Assembly (NCBI GenBank): GCA_018333395.1
Contig: JAGXSQ010000170.1
Coordinates: 1 to 5,278, forward strand
Length of the DNA: 5,278 bases
Source of the DNA: Dethiobacter sp.
GTDB taxonomy: Bacteria > Bacillota_D > Dethiobacteria > Dethiobacterales > Dethiobacteraceae
Direction of reading: 5' to 3'
Each line of letters begins with the position of its first letter. Within the stretch, counting starts at the first letter, position 1. The notes beneath the pieces are model-generated. The model was not told the DNA's origin. It was given only the letters and a program-made list of their open reading frames with translations, and searched no databases. Below are positions 1 to 5,278 of the stretch, in pieces. The position numbers were made by a program, and so were the translations under genes.

Positions 1-420
1 AGTAAGGCGCGCAAAAATCTCTTCATTTACCATGGCGACCGGTGCCAAACTACAACAGCCAAAACAGGCCAAACGTTCTAGGCTGTATTCGTAATCCTCA
101 CTTGTGGTGCCGCATTTTATGCCAAGCTGCTTCTCAAAAGATTCTACTAAACGGGTAGCGCCTTTTACATGACAAGCAGTGCCGTAACATACTTTAATCT
201 GATTTTTACCCTGTCTGGTGAAGTAAAACTGGCTGTAAAAGGTTGCCACTCCATAAATTTGATTAACCGGGACAGAAAGAAAGCTTGAAATCTCTTGCAA
301 ACTTTCCACAGGCAAATAGCCCAACAAGTTTTGAGTGTCTTGGAGGATGGGAACTAAATCGCTTCTTCTTCCCTCATAGCGGGAAAAAATAGCTTTAAGG
401 TCAAGCTCTCCCATGCACAC
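1..420 (-). CDS. nuoE: NuoE/HydC-like thioredoxin-fold [2Fe-2S] subunit, partial (3' end cut)
   Basis: This reading frame was translated by hand; it is open to the window edge and lacks its C-terminus. The family is the 24-kDa subunit of complex I, also found as HydC of NAD-dependent and bifurcating hydrogenases and in formate dehydrogenases. It holds one [2Fe-2S] cluster and works beside a NuoF-like flavoprotein in the cytoplasm. Counting from the ATG at 414, the four cluster ligands are visible: C76-x4-C81 (in VCYGTACHVKGA) and C117-x3-C121 (in LACFGCCSLAPV), with the usual 35-residue spacing. The N-terminal helical part (LLGYLPVESLQEIS, IYGVATFYSQF) is also typical. The start is uncertain by two codons: the GTG at 420 sits 10 nt after GAGGGAG, while the ATG at 414 sits 16 nt after it, so I prefer the GTG. 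It follows the CdhB-like gene by 47 nt. Whether it belongs to a hydrogenase, a formate dehydrogenase or complex I depends on unseen downstream genes. Confidence 0.9.
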   Translation of the reverse strand, partial: MCMGELDLKAIFSRYEGRRSDLVPILQDTQNLLGYLPVESLQEISSFLSVPVNQIYGVATFYSQFYFTRQGKNQIKVCYGTACHVKGATRLVESFEKQLGIKCGTTSEDYEYSLERLACFGCCSLAPVAMVNEEIFARLT

Positions 421-467
421 TGCACATCCGCTCCCTCTACTAGATATTGTATTTTTTTCGTCTCTGC

Positions 468-1052
468 TTACTGAGCTGCTTGCATTTCTTTTTTTACTTC
501 AGCGACCACTGCCGCCAATTCCGCGATTTGATCCCGTCCCATATAGCAGAAAGTAGTTGAAGCATCCACATGCCCCAAGTGACCACACAAGGCAACAGTG
601 TAACACTCAGTACCATCTCGGATGATTTTTAAGGCAACGTCGGCGTAAGAGCACTCTACACCCATAAATACCGCAACATCATATTTATTATGACCAATGA
701 CTAAATCCACATGGTACGGATTTATTTCTGTAGCAGTTCTCATCTTAGGATACTCCGGACGCACATCCATAACAGGCAGTATCTCCGCGCCAACTTCTGC
801 TGCCAAGACTCTTAACGCTTCCGCTTTTTCATACGACCCTTCTCCCCAACCCCAGAGCAAAATTCGCCCAGGAACAAAAATTACAGGTTTTTTTGCTTTC
901 AGAAGTGTCCTGGCAACTTCCCGCAACGCCTCTTGCTCAGGAACTATCTTCTCGTCGAGCAGTGCCTTCCCTTTTTCCGGATGAGACATTTCCGACACCG
1001 GAACAGGAGATAGTAGGTCTAGATATTTATTGCCTTCCTTCTCTACCGCCAT
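468..1052 (-). CDS. CdhB-like protein (CO dehydrogenase/acetyl-CoA synthase epsilon-subunit family)
   Basis: This 194-residue soluble protein has no signal peptide or membrane segment. It resembles the epsilon subunit of archaeal ACDS, a Rossmann-like fold of about 170 residues proposed to help electron transfer, perhaps through FAD. What I see is the family's layout: a helix leading to a strand-glycine turn (KKPVIFVPGR, residues 54-63), an alternating alpha/beta middle (AEILPVMDVRP, 89-99), then NKYDVAVFMGVECSYAD (122-138), where the archaeal proteins have a similar YDL-hydrophobic-FG segment. The first 40 residues are an extension with no motif I recognise. Cysteines 134, 150, 156 and 169 do not form a recognisable cluster motif. 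The ATG is backed by GGGAGGAG 7 nt upstream. No other CODH/ACS subunit is visible, and the neighbour downstream is a NuoE-like subunit, so a role in a redox complex is inferred. Family membership is by pattern memory and is moderately sure; function is unknown. Confidence 0.65.
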   Translation of the reverse strand: MAVEKEGNKYLDLLSPVPVSEMSHPEKGKALLDEKIVPEQEALREVARTLLKAKKPVIFVPGRILLWGWGEGSYEKAEALRVLAAEVGAEILPVMDVRPEYPKMRTATEINPYHVDLVIGHNKYDVAVFMGVECSYADVALKIIRDGTECYTVALCGHLGHVDASTTFCYMGRDQIAELAAVVAEVKKEMQAAQ

Positions 1053-1147
1053 TTGCTAACTCCTCCCTCATTTAAAGAATATTTGCAAAATAACCCCTAC
1101 ATTTCTATTTTTGTAAGAATTGCTCCTCTACTGCCTTTGTCACCGTC

Positions 1148-1510
1148 TTAATCTCTCACTTGCAGCTCTTGGTCCAACCTAAAGAGAAAGACTCTTTCGC
1201 CGGTTTTAGTGCTGATATCGGTATGCAAACTGACTACTTTTCTCTCTGTAATTCTCATGATAATTTCTTCAAGTTCTGGACGCCCCTGTTCAACAAGCTG
1301 CTGGCGCAATTTTTTAATCAGATTCATCCCCTCTTTATTACGGGAAAGATAATGCTCGGCTTGAGAAAGGACTCCCTTTAAAGTAACAATAATCATGTTG
1401 CGCAGGATATCAGTCTTGGCCTCTGTGGGCCCTCGCCCCAGATATTCTCGTTCCCAATTAATTATTGCCTTGGTGATTTCATCTTCCATTTGACCCTTGC
1501 TCTGAACCAT
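1148..1510 (-). CDS. DUF2294 family protein, function unknown
   Basis: This is a small cytoplasmic protein of 120 residues, a typical length for DUF2294. Family hallmarks are visible: an N-terminal KGQMEDEITKAI helix, the GRGPTEAKTDI turn, a VTLKGVLSQAEHYLS segment resembling the family's 'L(T/S)xAE' core, a helix with RQQLVEQGRPELEEII, and a C-terminal VVSLHTDISTKTGERVFLF strand pair. The biochemical role of the family is not established. The ATG at 1510 lies 7 nt after AAGGAAGG. An in-frame ATG two codons upstream (1516) is possible, but it lies only 1 nt after that sequence. It is set off from the mutase operon by 145 nt holding its own predicted promoter, so it need not be functionally linked to the mutase. 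It is followed after 95 nt by the CdhB-like gene, with no clear terminator between them, so it may lead that transcript. Confidence 0.8.
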   Translation of the reverse strand: MVQSKGQMEDEITKAIINWEREYLGRGPTEAKTDILRNMIIVTLKGVLSQAEHYLSRNKEGMNLIKKLRQQLVEQGRPELEEIIMRITERKVVSLHTDISTKTGERVFLFRLDQELQVRD

Positions 1511-1545
1511 CGGCATACCTTCCTTAAATAATTCATTACAAAAAA

Positions 1546-1574
1546 ATAATAAGCTATATCCTCTTAAAATTCAA
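1546..1574 (-). promoter_or_regulatory. Predicted sigma-A promoter for the DUF2294 gene
   Basis: On the minus strand, TTGAAT (1569-1574; 4 of 6 matches to TTGACA) is followed by exactly 17 nt and TATTAT (1546-1551; 5 of 6 matches to TATAAT). Transcription would begin near 1539, leaving a short leader of about 25-30 nt that contains the AAGGAAGG ribosome binding site. It is placed correctly for the DUF2294 gene and possibly for the CdhB-like and NuoE-like genes behind it. This is a motif match by eye in an AT-rich gap, so chance occurrence is possible. Confidence 0.5.
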
Positions 1575-1655
1575 GCATAGTTTTCTCAGGCGGCGATTAA
1601 CCCCCGTCTTTCTATGTCGCCAATTGGAAATTGATAATTGAAAGCCGGCAGGCTA

Positions 1656-2078
1656 TTATGGCAATCCTTGATGAAGACGATTTGCCTGTCCCCTAATCCA
1701 TTCAATTATCTCAACGGTAGGTGTGCCTGGGGTAAAAAGGGCTTGGGCGTGTCCGTCTGCAATTAATTTCCTTTTATCATCTTCTGGAATAATGCCGCCA
1801 CCCAGCACAATAATGTCTCCCGCATTATGCTCTTTTAACAATTGGCAGATGCGTGGGAAAATGGTCAGATGGGCACCGGAAAGGATACTGAGGCCGATAA
1901 TATCTACATCTTCCTGAATGGCTGCCTCGACCACTTGTTCCGGTGTCTGGTGCAAGCCGGTATAAACCACTTCCATCCCGGCGTCACGCAGAGCCCGAGC
2001 CACTATTTTGGCACCACGGTCATGGCCATCCAATCCCGGCTTAGCCACCAGTACACGGATTTTTCTCTCGCCGTTCAA
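1656..2078 (-). CDS. icmB: Acyl-CoA mutase small subunit, B12-binding (predicted isobutyryl-CoA mutase small subunit)
   Basis: This 140-residue protein is the stand-alone cobalamin-binding domain that pairs with the large subunit encoded just upstream, close to the roughly 136 residues of Streptomyces IcmB. The base-off/His-on motif D17-x-H19-x-x-G22 ([10 protein letters not shown]) supplies the lower axial His19 to cobalt. Lys13 and Asp17 match the conserved Lys/Asp around that ligand in methylmalonyl-CoA mutase. The second and third B12 motifs are S64-I-L66 (GLSILSGAH) and G93-G94-G95 (LGGGIIPE). The start is TTG: the sequence GGGAGG (2086-2091) lies 7 nt before it, and translation begins 16 nt after the large-subunit stop. 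The longest open frame would begin with ATG at 2126, inside the large-subunit gene, but that adds 16 residues absent from the family. The partner's Phe/Gln signature suggests an isobutyryl-CoA-type enzyme; the small subunit alone cannot tell MCM from ICM. Confidence 0.9.
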   Translation of the reverse strand: MNGERKIRVLVAKPGLDGHDRGAKIVARALRDAGMEVVYTGLHQTPEQVVEAAIQEDVDIIGLSILSGAHLTIFPRICQLLKEHNAGDIIVLGGGIIPEDDKRKLIADGHAQALFTPGTPTVEIIEWIRGQANRLHQGLP

Positions 2079-2085
2079 CTTTACC

Positions 2086-2091
2086 CCTCCC
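2086..2091 (-). promoter_or_regulatory. Ribosome binding site GGGAGG that fixes a TTG start
   Basis: GGGAGG on the minus strand lies in the 16-nt gap between the large-subunit stop codon (TAG, 2095-2097) and the TTG at 2076-2078, at the ideal 7-nt spacing. It decides against the ATG at 2126 as the start of the small subunit. Confidence 0.75.
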
Positions 2092-2094
2092 TGC

Positions 2095-3756
2095 CTAGAA
2101 AATCGGTTTCTCCTTATATTCGCCAAAGACTTCCCGCAACACCTGGATTATTTCGCCCTCCGTAGCATAAGCTTTGACAGCATCCAAAATGAAAGGCATC
2201 AGATTTTCGCTGCTTCTTGCCGCCTTACGCAAAGCTGCCAGTCGATTAACGCAAACAATGTTATCGCGGCTTTGGCGGACGCTTTGCACCCGCTTTTTCT
2301 GCTCTTCCTCAATTTGAGGGTCAACCTTGAAGAGATTCACGTCCTGAGCTTCGACCATGACAAAATCGTTGACACCCACAATAATCCGCTCTTTGCGCTC
2401 GATTTCCAACTGGTAACGGTAAGCAGCGTCCGCAATTTCCTGCTGGAAGAAGCCGCCATCAATGGCGGCAAGCACACCTCCTAATTGCTCGATGCGCTCA
2501 AAATATTTCTCAACCTCTGCTTCCATCTGGTTAGTGAGAGCTTCCACAAAGTATGAACCTGCCAGCGGATCGATAGTATTTGCTACACCGGTTTCTGCCG
2601 CAATAATTTGCTGTGTGCGCAAGGCAATTCGCGCCGACTTCTCCGTGGGTAGCGCCAAGACCTCATCCATTGAATTAGTGTGCAGTGACTGTGTGCCGCC
2701 TAGCACGGCTGCCATTGCCTCAAAAGCGGTGCGCACAATATTGTTTTCCGCCTGTTGAGCCGTAAGGGAGCAGCCGGCAGTTTGAGTATGAAAACGTAAA
2801 AGCAATGAGCGCTCATCTTTGGCGCCATATTTTCCTTTCATCCGGCGCGCCCAGATGCGCCGCGCCGCTCGATACTTAGCAATTTCCTCAAAAAAATCCA
2901 TGTGGGCGTTAAAGAAGAAGGAGAGGCGCGGAGCAAAAAGATCTACGTCCAGCCCTGCTTTAATTCCTGCTTCCACGTAGGCAAAGCCGTTAGCCAGCGT
3001 AAATGCCAGTTCCTGCACTGCGGTGGAACCGGCTTCCCGGATATGATAGCCGGAGATACTGATTGTGTTCCACTTAGGCAGATGCCGGTCTGCGAAGGCG
3101 AAAATATCGGTAATCAGCCGAAGCGATGGCTCCGGCGGGAAAATCCAGGACTTTTGGGCAATATATTCCTTGAGAATATCGTTTTGAATAGTGCCGCCCA
3201 GCTTGTGGGACGCCACCCCCTGTTTCTCCGCCGTAGCAATATAGAGCCCCCATAAAACAGCTGCCGGAGCGTTAATAGTCATGGATGTCGTAATTTTATC
3301 CAGCGGAATCTCTGAAAACAATGTTTCCATGTCTGCCAACGAATCAATAGCCACCCCTACCCGCCCAACTTCCCCAAACGCCCGGGGATGGTCGGAGTCA
3401 TAACCCATAATAGTGGGCATGTCAAAAGCTACAGATAATCCGGTCTGTCCTTGGCTCAACAGATATTTATACCGCTCATTTGATTCTGCAGCAGTTGCAA
3501 ACCCGGCAAACTGACGCATAGTCCACTGCCGGCCGCGGTACATATTAGGCTGAACTCCACGTGTATATGGATAGAAGCCTGGACAACCAATATCTTCCAG
3601 ATAAGCAAGATTCTCAATATCCTCCGGCGTGTAAAGCGCTTTAACAGGCACAGAAGATACTGTCATGAATTTCAACGGACGCTCATTTCCCTTTACCGCG
3701 CAGTCTTCCCACGCTTTTTTGGCCTGCCGGATTTTAACTAGCTCATTTTGGTCCAT
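2095..3756 (-). CDS. icmA: Acyl-CoA mutase large (catalytic) subunit, methylmalonyl-CoA mutase family; predicted isobutyryl-CoA mutase
   Basis: This is the 553-residue TIM-barrel subunit of an adenosylcobalamin radical mutase, which rearranges the carbon skeleton of an acyl-CoA. Its length fits two-subunit enzymes (IcmA about 566 residues) rather than the fused MCM of over 700. Conserved elements are [12 protein letters not shown] (75-86), [10 protein letters not shown] (106-115), [14 protein letters not shown] (188-201), SISGYH with His238 and Tyr237 at the active site, APRLSFFF with Arg277, and LRFHTQTAG (320-328). The substrate-selecting positions are Phe83 and Gln201. Both keep a constant six-residue offset from Propionibacterium MCM Tyr89 and Arg207, as His238 does from His244. 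Phe/Gln is the known ICM pair (Phe80/Gln198 in Streptomyces IcmA); loss of the carboxylate-binding Arg argues against methylmalonyl-CoA. Ala110 lies where 2-hydroxyisobutyryl-CoA mutase, as I recall, has a characteristic Asp. The ATG lies 7 nt after AAGGGAG and 25 nt after meaB. The family call is certain; the substrate is inferred. Confidence 0.93.
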   Translation of the reverse strand: MDQNELVKIRQAKKAWEDCAVKGNERPLKFMTVSSVPVKALYTPEDIENLAYLEDIGCPGFYPYTRGVQPNMYRGRQWTMRQFAGFATAAESNERYKYLLSQGQTGLSVAFDMPTIMGYDSDHPRAFGEVGRVGVAIDSLADMETLFSEIPLDKITTSMTINAPAAVLWGLYIATAEKQGVASHKLGGTIQNDILKEYIAQKSWIFPPEPSLRLITDIFAFADRHLPKWNTISISGYHIREAGSTAVQELAFTLANGFAYVEAGIKAGLDVDLFAPRLSFFFNAHMDFFEEIAKYRAARRIWARRMKGKYGAKDERSLLLRFHTQTAGCSLTAQQAENNIVRTAFEAMAAVLGGTQSLHTNSMDEVLALPTEKSARIALRTQQIIAAETGVANTIDPLAGSYFVEALTNQMEAEVEKYFERIEQLGGVLAAIDGGFFQQEIADAAYRYQLEIERKERIIVGVNDFVMVEAQDVNLFKVDPQIEEEQKKRVQSVRQSRDNIVCVNRLAALRKAARSSENLMPFILDAVKAYATEGEIIQVLREVFGEYKEKPIF

Positions 3757-3781
3757 GACGCATCTCCCTTCAAGAAGTTGC

Positions 3782-4741
3782 TCAAAACATTTTGCGGCAA
3801 CCCAAACTTATACTGCCTAAAAGCTGATTTGCTGCAGAATAAGGGTCCGTTTCCCGGGACATAATCTGGCTGACCATCAATTCAAAATTTTCGCTGCCGG
3901 AAACCTGCTCCCAAACGGTATTCTTGATCTTATCTTCGATTAAGTCAAGCACATCGCGTCGGACTCTCACTTCCCTGACTTTTTGTAGTTGCCCGCTTTC
4001 CTCCAAAAACAGACGGTGCCTTTCAATAGCTGCAAACATTTCTTTAATCCCGCTGCCATCCAATGTACTGGTGCGCACAACGGGCGGTCGCCATTGCTTA
4101 ACGCCGCTTAAATCGAGCATCATGCTAATTTCCGAACAGGTACGGTCTGCCCCCGCCATGTCGGCTTTATTGACTACAAAAATATCAGCGATTTCCATAA
4201 TTCCTGCTTTCATGGTCTGGATGCCGTCTCCGCCGGCCGGGGTCAGAATCACCATGGTGGTATCGGCATATTTAATAATATCCACTTCGGACTGCCCCAC
4301 ACCCACCGTTTCAATCAAAATCACAGCTTTGCCAAATGCATCAAACACTTGAATCGCATCTTTAGTGGCCCGGGACAATCCGCCCAAACTGCCGCGTGTC
4401 CCCATGCTCCGGATAAAGATTTCTTTGTCTAGTGCATGCTCCTGCATCCGGATACGGTCACCTAAGATGGCGCCGCCGCTAAAGGGGCTTGTGGGATCCA
4501 CCGCAATCACAGCGACGCTTAAACCCTGTTTCCGCAGTGTTGTCAGTAAGCAATCAACCAAGGAGCTTTTCCCGGCTCCGGGTGGGCCTGTGATTCCCAC
4601 TACAAAAGCTTTGCCTGTATGGGGATAGAGCTCGCTCAAAATCTTGTGTTTGCAGGGATCTTCGTTTTCTATCAAGGAAATCGCCCGGGCTACCATGCGA
4701 CGCTCCCCGCTTAAAATTCCCTGAACGATTTTTTCATGCAC
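3782..4741 (-). CDS. meaB: MeaB/ArgK-type G-protein chaperone of the B12-dependent mutase
   Basis: This 319-residue cytoplasmic GTPase belongs to the G3E MeaB family. MeaB uses GTP binding and hydrolysis to gate transfer of adenosylcobalamin from the adenosyltransferase to the mutase and to limit inactivation of the mutase. Visible motifs are the P-loop GPPGAGKS (52-59), the family block [19 protein letters not shown] (81-99), [12 protein letters not shown] (112-123), the switch II/Walker B region ETVGVGQSE (144-152), and the guanine-specificity motif NKAD (191-194). The C-terminal helices carry the expected dimerisation region, including [10 protein letters not shown]. Length is normal. The start is GTG at 4741, with GGAGGAG about 6 nt upstream; an ATG 4 nt further on is out of frame. 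It lies 43 nt after the adenosyltransferase gene and 25 nt before the mutase gene, exactly the client relationship expected. Old databases call this family ArgK (arginine/ornithine transport), which does not fit this context. Confidence 0.95.
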   Translation of the reverse strand: MHEKIVQGILSGERRMVARAISLIENEDPCKHKILSELYPHTGKAFVVGITGPPGAGKSSLVDCLLTTLRKQGLSVAVIAVDPTSPFSGGAILGDRIRMQEHALDKEIFIRSMGTRGSLGGLSRATKDAIQVFDAFGKAVILIETVGVGQSEVDIIKYADTTMVILTPAGGDGIQTMKAGIMEIADIFVVNKADMAGADRTCSEISMMLDLSGVKQWRPPVVRTSTLDGSGIKEMFAAIERHRLFLEESGQLQKVREVRVRRDVLDLIEDKIKNTVWEQVSGSENFELMVSQIMSRETDPYSAANQLLGSISLGCRKMF

Positions 4742-4784
4742 TAAAGACTCCTCCGTTATCGTGAACGTCTCACTCCCGTGTCAG

Positions 4785-5278
4785 TTAAAATTCCATACCT
4801 CTTCTCGCCTTGATACCGGCACTGTAATGGTGCTTTATTTCGTTTACCTCGCTGACCATATCGGCGGCATCGACTATTTCCTGCGGCGCGCTTCGGCCGG
4901 TCAACACCACATCCACATGCGGCGGTCGCACTGCAAGCATCTGCAGCACTTCCTCCACAGCCAATAAGCCATAGTCCATGGCAATATTGATTTCGTCGAA
5001 AATGACCAAGTCGTATTTCTGGCTTAGCAAAGCCTCCTTACCCTGCAAAAAACAGTTCCGACTCTCGTCAATATCCTCCTGCAGCAGTTGACCGCGTACC
5101 ATTATCCTCCCTTTGCCGCTCTGAACAACGGTAAAATCGGGCAAAAACTTTTGAATCGCCTGGATTTCCCCGTACTTGGGATTATTCTTATTAAACTGCA
5201 CCATAAATACCTTGGCACCATGACCGCTCGCCCTTAACGCAAGACCCAGCGCCGCCGTCGTTTTTCCTTTGCCTTTGC
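4785..5278 (-). CDS. cobO: CobO/BtuR-type cob(I)alamin adenosyltransferase, partial (5' end cut)
   Basis: This enzyme transfers adenosyl from ATP to cob(I)alamin to give adenosylcobalamin, the cofactor of the mutase encoded downstream. The frame is open to the window edge; 163 residues are visible and roughly the first 10-30 are missing. The visible part begins inside the inverted P-loop characteristic of this family (KGKTTAALGLALRASG), which marks it as the CobA/CobO/BtuR type and not the unrelated PduO or EutT types. Further marks are VFMVQF, the Walker B-like strand DLVIFDEINIAMDYGLL, VVLTGRSAPQEIVDAADM, and the family's C-terminal ending EIKHHYSAGIKARRGMEF. An internal ATG at 5204 gives an apparent complete 139-residue frame, but starting there would lose the P-loop. 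A mutase operon more often carries a PduO/MMAB-type transferase, so the CobO type here is of some interest. It may serve general corrinoid adenosylation as well as the mutase. Confidence 0.95.
   Translation of the reverse strand, partial: KGKGKTTAALGLALRASGHGAKVFMVQFNKNNPKYGEIQAIQKFLPDFTVVQSGKGRIMVRGQLLQEDIDESRNCFLQGKEALLSQKYDLVIFDEINIAMDYGLLAVEEVLQMLAVRPPHVDVVLTGRSAPQEIVDAADMVSEVNEIKHHYSAGIKARRGMEF

Noticed and set aside
1053..1147. Possible promoter or terminator in the gap before the CdhB-like gene
   Set aside because: GTGACA-like and TTACAA-like elements exist, but no -10 box at proper spacing accompanies them, and only 4-bp hairpins are present. Only the ribosome binding site is convincing.
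1580..1626. Minus-strand segment with TTGGCGAC near one end and CGCCGCCTGAG near the other, recalling the conserved ends of the ZTP (pfl) riboswitch, with a GGCGA/TCGCC pairing
   Set aside because: The spacing is short, the inner hairpin and other conserved bases of the ZTP aptamer are not recognisable, the stem is only 5 bp with a 20-nt loop, and it lies upstream of the DUF2294 promoter rather than in that gene's leader.
1640..1656. Possible terminator after the small-subunit gene (AGCC-TGCC-GGCT followed by TTT on the minus strand)
   Set aside because: The stem is only 4 bp and no real U-tract follows, so it is not a credible intrinsic terminator.
1842..2484. Plus-strand open frames of 107 and 158 codons opposite the mutase subunit genes, and other plus-strand frames across the window
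   Set aside because: They are antisense shadows of clearly coding minus-strand genes, lack recognisable domains, and have Ser/Pro/Arg-rich compositions typical of spurious frames.
3782..4741. Annotation of the G-protein as ArgK, an arginine/ornithine transport kinase
   Set aside because: The family motifs and the direct link to a B12-dependent mutase and an adenosyltransferase identify a MeaB-type mutase chaperone.
4785..5204. Reading the adenosyltransferase as a complete 139-residue protein starting at the ATG at 5204
   Set aside because: The same frame continues upstream to the window edge and encodes the essential P-loop, so the ATG is internal and the gene is truncated by the window.

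Overview
The window looks like chromosomal DNA of an anaerobic, cobalamin-using bacterium. The best guess is a Clostridia/Peptococcaceae-like Firmicute with an acetogenic or syntrophic lifestyle. This rests on strong GGAGG-type ribosome binding sites, GTG and TTG starts, moderate GC, a DUF2294 protein, a CdhB-like protein and a NuoE/HydC-like iron-sulfur protein. The genus cannot be fixed from the sequence alone. All seven genes lie on the minus strand, so transcription runs from high to low coordinates. Both window ends cut a gene.

Region 1 (about 5278 to 1656) is a compact B12-dependent acyl-CoA mutase operon with gaps of only 43, 25 and 16 nt. In transcription order it holds a CobO/BtuR-type corrinoid adenosyltransferase (5' end missing), the MeaB G-protein chaperone, the catalytic large subunit of an acyl-CoA mutase, and its small B12-binding subunit. 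The adenosyltransferase makes adenosylcobalamin, MeaB gates its loading and protects the enzyme, and the two subunits form the mutase. Automatic annotation would probably call this methylmalonyl-CoA mutase. However, the two residues that select the substrate are Phe83 and Gln201, where methylmalonyl-CoA mutase has Tyr89 and Arg207. Phe/Gln is the pair known from isobutyryl-CoA mutase. I therefore predict isobutyryl-CoA/n-butyryl-CoA interconversion, or a related non-carboxylated substrate, rather than methylmalonyl-CoA/succinyl-CoA.

Region 2 (about 1655 to 1148) is a 145-nt gap carrying a good sigma-A-like promoter, followed by a small DUF2294 protein of unknown function.

Region 3 (about 1147 to 1) holds a protein resembling the epsilon subunit (CdhB) of archaeal CO dehydrogenase/acetyl-CoA synthase. 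Next comes the start of a NuoE/HydC-type [2Fe-2S] subunit that runs off the window. These point to a redox module (NADH-linked hydrogenase, formate dehydrogenase or similar) continuing beyond position 1. No tRNA, rRNA, CRISPR, insertion sequence or convincing terminator was seen. No gene-free stretch exceeds 145 nt.
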